DNA of 64,000 nt, from positions 28,343,001 through 28,407,000 of the forward strand of contig JAAALK010000081.1 in the NCBI GenBank assembly GCA_019279435.1, written 5' to 3'. Below, in pieces: positions 21,387 through 34,044 of the stretch. The notes beneath the pieces are model-generated. The model worked only from the letters and a program-made list of their open reading frames with translations, searched no databases and was not told the DNA's origin. The translations under genes were made by a program, and so were the position numbers. The stretch's first letter is position 1; each line of letters opens with the position of its first letter. Origin of the DNA: Zizania palustris. Its lineage: Eukaryota; Streptophyta; Magnoliopsida; Poales; Poaceae.

Positions 21387-23957
21387 CACTACGGGAGACT
21401 TCTTATTTGCCGAGTGCCTTTGGCACTCGGCGAAGCTTTGTTTGCGCTCGGCAAACGCTTCGCCGAGTGTTGCACTCGGCGAAGAACTCTCGGTAAAAAT
21501 GTTCTCGGCGAACAACACTTCGCCGAGTGTTTTTTGTCTGGCACTCGGCGAATAGGTGTTACCGAGTGTAAAAGTTGGCACTCGGCGAAAAAAAAGCGAT
21601 AAACGGAATGGAAAACTTGACGGTCGGTTTGCCGAGTGCCAAAAGAAAGCACTCGGCAAAGAAATTAGTGTAAAATAAAAAAAATGGGTGTGCCACAGGC
21701 GCGGGTGCGGGCGTGGCCGCGGCGCGGGCGACGGTGCGGCGTGGGCGACGACGCGGGCAGGGCGCGCCGGGGCGGGGTCCGTGCGGCGCGCGGAGAGGCG
21801 GGGTCCGGGCGGCGCGCGACGAGGCGACGCGCACCGGGGCGGGGTCCGGGCGGCGCGCGGCGAGGAGGGGGGCGACGGCGCGCGGCGAGGCGGGGTCCGG
21901 GCGGCGCGCGGCGAGGCGGCGGCGACGGAGACGGCGTGGCGTGGCGGGGCGACGACGCGCTGCGCCGTGGAGGGGCGGCCCGCGGCGCCGAGCTAGGGCG
22001 GCACGCGGCGTGGCGAGGCGACGGCAGCGACGGCGACGAGGACGACGGAGGAGGAGGGAGGAGGAAGGAAGAAGAGGAGGAGGGAGGAGGGAGAAGGAGG
22101 ATGGAGGGTGGGTGGGTGGGAGTATTTAAAAAAAATGTGAAATTTTTTAAAAAAATTGGCGCCAAGTTTGAAATTTTGCGGGATAGGACTGCGGGAAAAA
22201 AATTTTTGGTGTTTACCGAGTGTTGCACTCGGCAAACACCAAATCTTTGCCGAGTGCCTCAAATTTGGCACTCGGCAAAGAATTTTTTTTATTTTTAAAA
22301 CTTTGATTAATTTGTTTTACATTCTTTTTCTCAATATAAATTATAAAACTATAGCGCACAAGGACTAAAAATAAACTCAAAAATATAAATATAATTTTTT
22401 TGAATAATTTAGTTTATTATTTTATGCACTTTTAGCTCAACTTTGACATGTTTTAATTTAAATCCTAGAAATATAATTAAAGACTTAAAAATAGCAAACT
22501 GAACTAAACAAATATAAAAATTTTACATGGAATAATATACGTAGTATTTTATTATTTAAAAAAATTTAAAGATCAAACAAAAATTTAATCATTAATTTGT
22601 TTTCAAATCTATCTCATTTCTTCTCTAAACTCCAATTCCTCCTCTCAAAATATCCAATTTGTAAACACTATACATGATAACTTTATCGAAACATGTTTAA
22701 ATTTTTATCACAGCATCTTCATATCATATCATAACACCATATCAAGTATAATAATTTTTAGAATTGTTTTGAAATTTTTAGAATTAAAAAACTATTAAAA
22801 TCTACGTTGTCGATAGAGTGTCGCAACCTAGTTTTTTCAAACTTTATTTTAATTTAGTTCATAAGAACTCAAAATATAGTAATAAATATGAATATGATTT
22901 TTCTATAATTTTTGATTCATTATTTTAGGCACTTGTAGTTCAAATGTCACATATTTCAATTTAAATCCTAGAAACATACTTAATGAATTAAAAATAGCAA
23001 ACTTAACTAAATAAATGTTGAATTTTTATATGAGATAATATATGTTGTATTTGTAGTTCACAAAAAATTTCAAGATCAAACAAAAATTTAATCATTAATT
23101 TGCTTTCAAATCTATCTCATTTCTTCTCTAAACTCCAATTCTTATTCTCAAAATATCCAATTTGTAAACACTATACGTGATAACTTTATCGAAACATTTT
23201 TAAATTTTTATCACAGCATCTTCATATCATATCATAACACCATCTAAAGTATAATATTTTTGAGAATTGTTTTGAATTCTTTAGAATTAAAAAACTATTA
23301 AAGTCTACGTTGTCGATAGAGTGTCGCAACCTAGTTTTTTCTAAATTTATTTCAATTTAGTTCATAAGAACTCAAAATATAGTAATAAATATGAATATGA
23401 TTTTTCTATAATTTTTGATTCATTATTTTAGGCACTTGTAGTTCAAATGTCACATATTTCAATTTAAATCCTAAAAACATATTTAATGAATTAAAAATAG
23501 CAAACTGAACTAAATAAATGTTTAATTTTTACATGAGATAATATATGTTTTATTGTGATTACAGAAAAAATTTTAAGCCAAAACGAAATTGCAAACAACA
23601 TATTGACTTGAAACAAGATTTCACACAAAATAAAAAAAATATGTTTGCCGAGTGTTTTTTGAAAAACACTCGGCAAATCAAGTGTCTTTGCCGAGTGTTT
23701 TTCAAAAAACACTCGGCAAACTCAAAAAAAAATATTTTTGTTTGTCCGCTCAAAAACGCCGTCAGGACGCCCGTTAGTCTCCAGCTTTGCCGAGTGTATT
23801 TTTTGTGGGCACTCGGCAAAGAATTGATTTGCCGAGTGTTTAAAGTTTGCCGAGTGTTTTTTAAATAACACTCGGCAAAGTATACTTTGCCGAGTGCCCG
23901 AGATATTGCACTCGGCAAAAGAGAAGACACTCGGCAAACTTTTAGTTTCCGGTAGTG
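21387..23957. mobile_element. Non-autonomous CACTA element
   Basis: The ends are CACTACGGGAGAC and, reversed, CACTACCGGAAAC, flanked by the 3-bp duplication GTA (21384-21386, 23958-23960). The subterminal regions are packed with TTTGCCGAGTG and its complement, often as back-to-back hairpins (for example 23645-23720). No transposase is encoded. The left half of the interior is a GC-rich low-complexity block (about 21690-22110) and the right half is AT-rich with long tandem repeats. Confidence 0.93.
22380..23567. repeat. 503-bp tandem repeat inside the CACTA element
   Basis: A unit of about 503 bp is present about 2.4 times. Landmarks such as TCGATAGAGTGTCGCAACCT recur one period apart. The copies differ by a few per cent, so the duplication predates some mutation. 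Confidence 0.85.
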
Positions 23958-23960
23958 GTA

Positions 23961-24590
23961 GTTACGTGAAGTAATAAGGAAGTTTGAGGATAGTATATGT
24001 ATCTTAGAGGTAAAAGTTACATTTTATAAGTATTACGTTGTTATAGTTAAAAGATAAATTTTAAAATCTAAAACTTATTAAATTTTATTAAATTCTAAGA
24101 CGGCGGAAATACTTCTTTGTATGATGAAATAAAATATTATATATTGCAAGCCTAACAAAATAGTTTATGATAAATGGTTTAAGCAATACTGATGTACAAA
24201 GTTTACGCATAAATCGTATTTTTGCAAGCGTGACACAAATAATAAGTGAAGTTAATCCAACCAATAAGATGAAATGAATGCTAGTATATTTGAGAAATTG
24301 CAAAAAAAAAGAGAGGGAGGGCTTGCTTAGACCGAATCAACTTTGAATTATAACAATTCAATTTTTTTCATAAGTTGAAACAAACAAGGTAACTTATTCT
24401 GTCAGTTTATTATAATCTGGAGTACAGATTATAACAATTCAATAAGCTGATGGAACCCAACGTTTTTATAAGCTGGATTTTTATAATCAAAAGCTCAAAC
24501 AAAAATGGCCTAATACACATTGCATCAGTTCATCTTTGGTTCAAACTTCAAGGTTTAGGGTATTCTTTTTAATGTGGATACCATGATTTG
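23961..24590. other. AT-rich intergenic DNA
   Basis: Contains a Stowaway-like scrap (about 24000-24115), similar to one at 28919-29012, and a fragment with repeated ATTATAACAATTCAAT. No gene is seen. Confidence 0.45.
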
Positions 24591-24597
24591 GCTCAAG

Positions 24598-24960
24598 TCA
24601 GCATGCTAGGCAGCCCACTAGGCGGTTGACCACGGCGTCAAGATAGTTGGGTGTGGCACCGCCGAGACTTCTAGCAGCCGACCCGAGAAGGGAAGAGGTA
24701 GAGAGCGAGAGGAGAGGCAAAATGCGGGAGCCGCTGGCTCTGCTATTGGGCGCCGTGCGCTGACTAGATCCGCCACCGGTAAGGAGGGGAGAAGGGTGTG
24801 GTGTGCCATGCAAGACGTGGGTGTGGAGTGGAGAAGGCACGACGTGGGTGGAGAAGGGGGATCCAAGAAGAAAGGGGAGGGGAACAGAGGACATGCGCTG
24901 TGGAAGGGAATAGAACCTAGGCGGCCCTAGATGCTAGGTCACCGTCCGACTAGCGTCTAC
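24598..24960. other. GC-rich remnant with CTAGGCGG motifs
   Basis: Both ends of this stretch contain CTAGGCGG or CCTAGG motifs like the subterminal repeats of the hAT family at 177-3956. Termini and target duplications are not recognisable. It is probably a decayed relative. Confidence 0.35.
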
Positions 24961-27214
24961 TTAACACCAGCACACACAACAACACCACACCAATAGTCTC
25001 ATACATAGGGGAAATAAATTTCAGAGGATTAGTGTTTTCTGATAGAACACAATCAACTTTTTTTGCATAGATAAAACCTGGTGACAGTATAAATTCAACA
25101 ATAGAAAAGGTAAACCATTTATTTAAATGCATTCTGGGGATGCCATTTGGGGCACAAGTGACAAGATCTTCCTCACCAAGGACAAATGGTCTCCTATGGG
25201 GGGGAGCCATATGATACAGCTATGAAAACCATGTGGCATGGGGGACTCTTGCATCTCTAGCTGCTTACCATGCAGGATGCTGCACCAAGGACAAACTTTG
25301 GAGTGGATCCAGGCCAGGGAATGAAATTGGAATTGACATTATTGACTGCTTAAAACAAGACAGGTCTTACTAGTTCATACAGGAATTGAACTGCTTATTG
25401 CAGTACTCTAGCAATGCTCCTATGAAAATTTTGCATTCCAAATAGTGACAGAGTGGCAATGGCTGAGTCAGAAGGTTTTATCTGCATTCCTCATGATACC
25501 TCACTGGTACTGCAATAAGATAGGTGGGACAAACCTCAAGTTCCAGCTAGGCTCAGATCAGCTGTTGGTATGAAGCACCACATGTGCATTGCTTCATTAT
25601 CACAAGAACACAAAACCAATGGTCTGAGATCTCTATTCAATACTGAACTAAATGTATGGTCCATGCCACCCAAACTGTTGTGGTATTGCATCCTGACGAA
25701 GCAATTCGGAAAGAAAACTATATATGTCCACAGATTACAAAAAAAAAGAACAAGCTAAGCAATTCTGATGAAGAAAGCTTTTAGAGAAATCGTACTTTTG
25801 GAAGCATGAAAGAAATAATCGGCGATAATCCATCCTGATAATCCTCGGGCTTATTTTCCCCTCTAGTCTCTATGTCTGAATGACATGGCCTTGGGAGAAT
25901 GAATTGTCAACAAAGACAATAGATAAGGTAGCAAAAACATACACACAATTTAAAACAGACAGAGACTAATAGCACCATTGACTTCTATGTAGAAAGTTTT
26001 TGCAAAAATCATATTGTTTAAGAGTTTTAAAAGTGTGTTGCAGTAATCTGGGGAGTAGTTTATCCCAACCTTCACAAACGAACGGTTCACAGGAATTTTG
26101 GTTCAGATAGAAGGACATATACAGCATGGTTCTAGTAAATTCACATGAATTTTGCTAAAGTCAAAATGGATCCACCAAACTCATCGCCAATCCATCTATA
26201 CGAAATGGCCAGTACCTACTTCAGTACATCTGCTTGTCTTAATGTTTACTATTATAAAAACTACTTGGAGGGCAATTTACTCTATTACATCAAGCTAAAA
26301 ATGTTTCTTTGATAAAATTTACTCTATCTGTATATCGTATCACTTTACTGCTACCAGAAATCATCAGAGCTAACAAATTTAATTTTTTTCTGAAACCATA
26401 GACAGGAATTCATCAAATTCTCCTACGGGTCACAGTCAGAATAATATTCAATTATGTGCTAACAAATTCTGCTGAACATAAGTACATAACATCAACAACG
26501 CATAAGAATTGCATATAGCAACTGTACCGCACAATATATTACCCCCCTGCCTTATCAATGCACAAGTCTAAACAATTAAAAGCATAACAAGACAAAAACA
26601 TCACGCGTAACTAAAATTTATGAGTATACAAGATGGTATGATTCAAAGAGTATCACCACACACAAACAAAAGCTAGTAAAACCAAACATTAGTTGCATAC
26701 ACGAAAGATTCATGAACATACAAAACAAAATCAGGAAAACAATCGATCTAAACGAACTCAAATCCCAATATGAATTAATCAACATAAAATTAAACCAGCA
26801 ATATTACACCATGAGGCAGAAGATGCTTAACAATACAAAACAAATTTGTTTCAACTAAACCAAGATACTAATTAATTTATATCCACAATTCAAGAGCACA
26901 ACATCCTTGACCAGTCCAGCGGTCCCCCCTCCCCCCAAGAAAACTAACCAAAACATCCATCCATCCATCCATCCTCCATGAACTATGATCCATCCATCAA
27001 TCCATCACCAGCCTACTTATAGCTACCAATGTACTTAGCAATCACTACAACTAATACTATATGATCTGATGAGTGATGAGCTCCATCCAATCCGGGCAGT
27101 GTTCTGATCCCAAGAAAATTTCTCAGCATTTCTTGATTGTCAAAGAGGTGGGATAAGAGGAAAAGAAAACAGCATTACACATTACTTCTTCTTCTTGGCC
27201 TGCACTGCATGTTG
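24961..27214. other. AT-rich intergenic DNA and 3' flank of the cysteine-rich gene
   Basis: No coding feature or complete transposon is supported here. A CCAT microsatellite lies at about 26950-26975. The last few hundred bases are probably the 3' UTR of the minus-strand gene that follows. Confidence 0.45.
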
Positions 27215-27559
27215 CTAGAGGTGGCAGTTGAAGCAGTTGCAGGTCCTCGGGGTGAAGGAGCAGACGCCGAATGGGCGGTTGGGGATGTTGCAGTTGATGG
27301 CGTAGCAGCAGGGCGCCGGGATGCAGACGCCGCGCGGCCCACCGCAGCAGGTGCACACCGCGCATATCTGGAACCGCCCCACCAGCCGCCGCCGGCTGGG
27401 GAGCATCCCCGCACCACCGTCCAAGAACGTCTTCCTCAGCCTCGGCGTCCACTCCCACCTCTCCCCCGCCACCGCCGTCGCATTGCTGCCTCTGCCGCCA
27501 CTACCATCCTGCCAACACTCAGGTCAGTTCTTGAGACACACACACACACACACACACAC

Positions 27560-27600
<41 letters not shown>

Positions 27601-27712
27601 GTACCTGTGCTTGCTCTGCGAGGGCTGACGGCGCGAGGAAGGTGGCGGCGAGGAGGAGGAGGAGGAGAGGGATGGGCGGAGCCGGAGGTGGAGAGGAGGA
27701 GCAAGACGCCAT
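27215..27712 (-). CDS. Small secreted protein with a 12-cysteine C-terminal domain
   Basis: The model has exon 1 at 27712-27605 and exon 2 at 27508-27215, phase 0, giving 133 residues. Residues 1-33 form a signal peptide: a short polar start, then a Leu-rich core PLLLLLLAATFLAPSALA. The mature part is basic, then carries a compact domain beginning RFQICAVCTCCGGPRG and ending NCFNCHL, with 12 cysteines in about 50 residues. It resembles the plant cysteine-rich secreted family I believe is labelled DUF7866; its function is unknown. The ATG at 27712 was preferred to the upstream one because it gives a proper signal peptide. The intron is only 96 nt and is largely microsatellite. Confidence 0.82.
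27537..27599. repeat. CA/GA compound microsatellite in a 96-nt intron
   Basis: The plus strand reads (CA)n followed by (GA)n. On the gene's strand this is a TC/TG tract that begins right after the splice donor and forms most of the intron. Confidence 0.9.
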
Positions 27713-27829
27713 CTTTGTGGCAGGAGGGAGGCTGGCAGCCAAAGGATGGGGTGTGCATTTAATTTGTGTAGCTTTTACGGAGGATGCCACTGCTTTGGCT
27801 CAATGAAAGTTGGTACAGATATCAAAAAA

Positions 27830-28030
27830 GTCACTTCTTTGGAGTGTTAAAATCGCAAATCTCTCGGTAAGGAAAGATTTACTATTTTCGCACTTGAAAG
27901 ATGTGCACTTTGTTATAATAGTATAAAGCTGACATATAAGACCGTATGAGTCAATGAAAATAGGTCCCGATGTTAAAAATACGAAGTCACTTCTTTGGAG
28001 TGCTAAAATAGCAAATTCCTCGTTTGTAAG
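27830..28030. repeat. Dispersed inverted-repeat element, related to 10814-10975
   Basis: It shares AGATTTACTATTTT, TTGTTATAATAG and ATAAGACCGT blocks with the copy in FHA2 intron 1. The left part looks like two overlapping copies. Confidence 0.6.
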
Positions 28031-29012
28031 AGGTTGGACATGTAAAATTATTTGTATGAATTTAAATTTTAATAGCATCCATAAATATGATTATAGGGAT
28101 TTTTTCAACACCACTGATCACGGTCTAAAAGGAATTTTTTGAAATAATATTTTAAAAAATCAAATTTATACGACAGTTTAAGAAAATTGCAAAAATAGGT
28201 ATCAGTCGGCACTTGGTCGGCCGACTGGTGACCATAGTGGCTCCTTCGGCACGTAACGACCTCTTTCTACCGACTGGCGCTATGTCAGCGTCAATCGACC
28301 GTTGAATACTCCTGCTGACATGGCGGCACCTCAACGGTCGACTAGCGTCACGTCAAATCAGCCAATTGGCGTTGACGTGGTGCCAATAGACGAAAAGAAC
28401 TGTTGGCGCGTCCTAATCGGCCGATCAAGTACCAAGTAGGTGCCTGCTGACAAGAGGATTTCATTTGATCAATAGGAGCAATGTTGGTTGAGAGAAGGAA
28501 GCCACATTGAGCTAGAGGAAGAATTGTAAGGGCATAAAACAAAATAGACAAAAAAAAATAATGGTATATTTCCGAAGTGGAAAAATCAATGTGGCATTAA
28601 CCTAAAATAAACAGATGTAAATTGTACCACATGTGATGTGGTTTTGTCTCCTTTTAAGTGTATATCACTTGATTAAGACCAAAATATCGAAACTTTGAGC
28701 ATCAATATCTTTTAAAATATATTTATAGTGTAGTATATAAATAAAAACCATGAGCACATATTCATCTTCAAATATATTTTAACCCAATATTTTCTATTTT
28801 TTCCAAATATATCACAATAAAAATTGTCAGTGACAAGTCATATCTAAAATACTCTTTTGATCTCACTTATTGTTAGAGACTAATTAACAAAACCTAGCAA
28901 GCCAAACTAACAAGTACTTCCCCTCCTAAAATTTAATAAGTTTTAGAATTTGAAATTTATTCGAAATATAGCAAGATAGTACTTATAAAATGTAATTTTT
29001 ATCCCTAAATTA
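28031..29012. other. Intergenic DNA, no gene seen
   Basis: The stretch 28195-28450 is unusually GC-rich, with repeated GTCGGCCGACT-like motifs; the rest is AT-rich. A Stowaway-like scrap lies at 28919-29012. No coding feature is supported. Confidence 0.45.
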
Positions 29013-29017
29013 ATCAT

Positions 29018-29718
29018 TGTTGGGGGAATAAGTTTTCCCTTAAACAAGGGCCAAATGACGTCAGCCTCCGAAGGTTTTGGGCTCGGAGCCTGTCACCGCC
29101 GAAGCCTGACAGCGAAGTCCGGCCCCTTTGGCGAAGTCAAGTCCAAGAGCGAGCCTCTGGGACCCCTCAGGTCCCCTTTGAAGCCCTCTCCGAGAGCTGG
29201 ATCGGAGCCCACTTCGGACCCTCCTCGGGGTCTGCTTCAGAGTGCCATTCGGAGCCTCCTCAGCTGCCTCCGCCTGAAGGACTTTGGCAACTACTCCGAG
29301 ACAAAAGAAATATCCAAGCATCGCTACAGTGTAAAGCCATACCGGGGCTCCCTCGTCCCTGGTATGCCGTATACCTGCTCAGAAGTAACATTTATCTACC
29401 AAGTCTGTAAAGTCAAATGCATAGTACTCTAGCATTTTTCCTTTCTTGCCCCTATAAAGCCTACGACTTGTAGAGGGCAATTGAGTCTTTTCCTTTGGCT
29501 TGCGTGCCTATAAAAACAGGGTCATGCCCTTGTAATAGACAAGTTCAGCAGAGACAAAACTATGCCAAATCTACTGTAGACTAGACGTAGGGCTATTATC
29601 CCTCTGGAGAGGCTTGAACCAGTATAAATCCTCTCTCTCTCTGAGAACCCTTCGAAGTTCACTCTACACACTATATACCACATAAAAACATGTTGTAGCT
29701 AACACAATTGCTACAACA
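29018..29718 (+). mobile_element. Solo LTR
   Basis: This 701-bp sequence starts TGTTGGGGGAATAAG and ends TTGCTACAACA. The 5-bp duplication ATCAT is identical on both sides (29013-29017, 29719-29723). A TATAAAAACAGGG promoter-like box at about 29510 fits an LTR. No internal region is present, so it probably arose by recombination between two LTRs. Confidence 0.85.
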
Positions 29719-29831
29719 ATCATATTATTCCGGACTTGATTATTCATTATTTCACCAGACTACTCTTATATTCATCAACTCGAGGAGAGTGGTACTATCT
29801 TTTTACTCGTATTTTTTATCCACATATTTAA

Positions 29832-30186
29832 GATGATGTTGTTTGGTTCTTTAGTCTAAAAGTTTAGTCTCATCACATCGGATGTTTAGGTGCTAATTAG
29901 AAGTATTAAATGTATGTTACTTTCCATTTTTTTCCAAGTTCAAGTCTGACGAGAGTAATATTCTACAACAACTCATTTATTTTGAGACCGATCCACTTCC
30001 TATCTAGGATTTTTATAATTAACATGTGACAATAATGGATTAATTAAGCTTAATAAATTCCTCTCACGAATTAGCTAGGGCTTTTGCGATTAGTTTTGTA
30101 ATTAGCTCATGTTTAGTCTATTTAATTAGCATCCGAACATCCAATACGACAACCCTAAATTTTGGACTAGAGAACCAAACACCCCG
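29832..30186. mobile_element. Tourist-like MITE
   Basis: Ends with TTGTTTGGTTC and reversed GGTGTTTGGTTC are flanked by TAA. An inner motif CACATCGGATGTT is shared with 20988-21308. Confidence 0.65.
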
Positions 30187-32636
30187 TAAACCTAAAACTT
30201 CTAAAAATATTTTAGGACGCAGCGAGTAATTCTCATCTGAGCACAATCTCCAACAACGAATTCTCACCATCATCCTACGACAAAGGAAACCCTAGCTTAT
30301 AATATGTGCAGATCAGGCAGCCCATTGCAGCAGCAGATATCCTTCCGTGTAGATGGGGGCATATACATATGGAGTTGTTAGCTTCCTACAATTAAGAGCC
30401 ATCACTTGCTTTACTTACCTCCAAGTTTATTAATTTCGTTTCGGCGCTAGCCGAAATGGACGGTATGTATAATTTTATCATTCAAACCGGTACATATTAA
30501 ATACATGAGTGATTGCCCAAGGTAACATCTATGTGATGGCAAAGAATGTGTAGAGGGAGGTGCGTATGAACTAAAATGGATGTAATATCACTCGTTTTTT
30601 TTTGTTTTTTGTCTGTCATATGTGTTGCTTCAAACTGCAAAGATTGGAAAATGGATGGCTTGATTTTGATGTACAAGATGTGTTCTTCTTCAGGTTTAAT
30701 TTAGTGGATTAATGGTATGTTGATGTTCAGCATGAAAGAATCTGTAGTAACATATAAAGGTTTAATGGGATGGATGGATGAAAGAACAATTAGGAGAAAG
30801 TAAATCAGGGACTCCTTCGTAACACATGAATTTTACGAGATTTTAGGAATTAAACTGAATCATTTAAAATTCCTTTTGAAAATACTCCATTCCAAAGGAG
30901 CCCGAACTTTCTAGGAGGTTCTCGACGAGTGTGTGTTGGCGCGAGAGGATTTTCGACGCCGACACAAACCCTAGGAATGCTCACTGACCTTCATTTCAAT
31001 CTGCAACACAGTGTATTCTCAGCAAGGTTTGCTGACATGAGCCCATGGTGCTGATGATTCTTGATGCCATCTTCCTCTGATGCATCCCAACCCAAAACTT
31101 TGGGTGTTTCATATCTCATGAATCCTTGGAGAGAAACAGGTAATGTTTCCATTGGTTGATTCATGAACACGTCTCTCTTATAACAGGGCAGATCTTGACA
31201 TGATTCAGGTGTTTTATATATGGTTGGTGTGAGTTGCAGGTTGCTACTTAAAATGGTGCAGAACTTAACATTAATTGTACTATAATGCACTTGTGTTTTT
31301 TTGCTTATATCAACTAAATTTTCATCCAAAACTAAAATCATCCTCAAAGATATCAAAATCGCCTCACACCAATTTGATGATACACAAAGTCGGGAGAAAA
31401 TCTCGCAGATTTGTTTCCTAAGTTTGTTCATGTATCTTGTTTGAAAGATATGTTCGTGGAATTGGGGTGATTAAATTCGCACTTTTCAATGGAGAGAAAA
31501 GTGGTTCCGACATGAAGAGGTGAATTTTGCTTACGAAGACTAAACACACAAATTGATCATAAAATATGTGAGTTGTACTCTTTTTCCCTTAAATGAGTTT
31601 TACTGAAAATTTTCATATTAAATTTTTTTTAGTAAGTCAATTCTTACAACCAAAACATGTGTTATATACTTTTTCTCTTTATTTTTCTCACTTGATTTTT
31701 GAAAAGTTTTGATAAGACACATGCATATCACGAAAAGTGTCCAAAGAGAGGGTTACGAAACTCGAAGACATGTACGATAGTCCATGATATATTTGAAAAC
31801 TTGAGAATACATTGAAATTGATGGACATGTATCAATCTCGCTTTCCATCTATACATGATTGTTTCCCTTGAGATGGTATTTTTCTTGGGTTAATTTTTTC
31901 CGTGCCATTACAATTTTCACGGTTTGTCAATATGCCATCGGTGTGTCACTGACAGATGGGGGCCGCCACAGTCACTGACAGTGGTATATAGACAATTTCT
32001 GAAAATTATAATGGCATGTGAGTAATTTTCTCATTTTTCTTCTACGAGTTCCTATAACTTAAGAGGAATATGTCTAGACTTACATATGACAAAGGTTTTT
32101 ATGCGAAAATAAGGGCCTTACTAGTGACAAGAGTTTGTATTCCGGTCAGCTACACAAATGAGATCTGCCAGTGGTGCCCGAGAAATTATCACGAGGTAAA
32201 GGATGAACTTAAAAACGCCTACATAACTATCAATGACATATCCCGGATGCATCCCAACCCCACAGCAAAATCGTTGCTTGATTACAGTCTGATGCACATA
32301 AGTATACACCATGTTTGAAGCACTCTAATGAAAAAGCTCCATCCAACTAGAATGGTTCAACACAGGCTATCTATATAGGAACATTTGTTCATAGATAGAA
32401 ATTAATGATATATGAGTCAAAAAGATAAATCCTCAATTTTACATTATCTCTACTCAATGCCAATTGCATCCATGAATTGAATACCTACAGATATTCATTT
32501 AAACTCTCATGAAGAGAGCTGCCTATCATGCAGCTAAAATCCACAACTCCATAAATGTACGGACAATTCGAGTGCTCAAATAAATTTCCGAATCTTCTAT
32601 ATTGCTCTAACTCATCACTCCACCTTTACACCTTTA
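30187..32636. other. Intergenic DNA with MITE scraps
   Basis: A short element with GGGACTCCTTCG and reversed GGGCTCCTTTGG ends lies at about 30807-30903. A degenerate palindromic relative of the MULE family (GGGTTAATT, GCCATTAC) lies at about 31894-32036. A 146-codon minus-strand frame at 31431-30991 has protein-like stretches but no recognised family or gene structure. Confidence 0.45.
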
Positions 32637-33003
32637 GGTATCGTTTGGTTCAGGAATAAATTGGAATGGAATGGTTTTATACTAGTTTTTTTAGATGGGA
32701 TCGCCTCATCTCGTGTTTGGTTACGAGGGATGAGGATGTTCTAGTTTTATGTTTGGTTGGTGGATTGATAGAAACGGGACTCTGCCTCAGAACCTCCGTC
32801 CCGCATCGAAACACCTTCGGCCCATTTTAAAATCTTCGGCACCTCCCATGAGGTGGAACGAGTTCATCCCTTCATTTTTGGGGGACAAGTTTGTCCCGAA
32901 TATTAGAGAAATATTCCTTAGTAGAACGACTTTTTCCCACCTGACTTTAAACTAAACACTATCTCATCCCATCCCACCTCATCCCTTTGAACCAAACGCC
33001 ACC
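32637..33003. mobile_element. Tourist-like MITE
   Basis: Ends GGTATCGTTTGGTTC and reversed GGTGGCGTTTGGTTC are clear. The left flank is TTA and the right flank is TAG, so the target duplication has decayed. Confidence 0.6.
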
Positions 33004-34044
33004 TAGATAATTATTCATGATATTATTATTCCATTATCTAAAAAAAATGCACCTTGTAGTGAAAATATTAATACACACGTTTTAAAAAATAAAATAAACG
33101 TTGATGAATGGATACAAAACATAGGACACTTTCGTTGCAATTCAGTATCACTTATCTGTTTGCGTATCTAAACTTGACCAATTAAAATGCAGTTTCTTTT
33201 GACAATAATAAAGAAATTTAGTTCTTGGTAATGAAAACTAGATACTAGTTTGGAACTGGAATTGGCATGTATTCAGTCACCAATACATATCACAGGTTGG
33301 TGTTTTATATGACCATATATATAGTTTGTCAAAGGGAGGTCATATACCATCGTAGAAAACCTTTATCAGCTGAGAAAAGCATGAATTCAAAAAAGATCAT
33401 TCTCCCCCAAGCAAATTGAAATGGCAGAAAATTTAGTAAAATCGCCGTTGAATGCTCAACCGTGCAGCCACAGCAGAAGCAAAATTTGCAGCACCAACAC
33501 CAAGGTGAACAAATGGCAGGGTTTAAAATATGTAGGATTTTACAATGCTTATGAGTGGCAGCCTATTATTTCCACATCCGCAGCATGCACAATTTCAGAA
33601 GCGGACCCAGTTGGCCTTATGAAAATGCTAAGAAGGTAAGGCAAAGCAGAAGAAAGTTAACAAGAGGCAGAGAGGTGAGGTGATTTGGCAAAAGCTTTGT
33701 CCATTGCAAGGCACCTGTATAAACTACAACAAAGAAGGGATCATGGCACACCACTCGAATGGAATCGAATGTCCGGAGGTGAGTTTGTTCCATATGTATG
33801 CTTAAATAAGGTCGGTTGTTCCCGTTTACACGGGGCAAAAGAGCATCCCGAACAAGCAAGAACTTTTTCCTGCCTGAATGCGATACATGTTGAAGTCTTG
33901 AAGCAAGCTCCAGTATGTAAGGCTCAAAGGTTGAGGCAAAAGGACAAGACCTGTACAGCTTCGGCTCCTCAGATTTTGTTGCTGGTAATTACTCAAAAGA
34001 GTCAAGAACGGGGAAGGCAGCATGGACATGACACCGAGGATGGC
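33004..34044 (-). other. Spacer and 3' UTR of the CCCH gene
   Basis: The CCCH gene's 3' UTR begins at 34044 and runs toward lower coordinates; its end is not fixed by the sequence. The remainder is AT-rich with no supported gene. Confidence 0.45.

Noticed and set aside
21665..22298. Long GC-rich frames in the CACTA interior
   Set aside because: Both strands are open with Arg/Gly/Ala runs, a compositional artefact; no transposase motif is present.
30991..31431. 146-codon minus-strand frame
   Set aside because: Parts look protein-like, but there is no recognised domain, no gene structure and no clear context.
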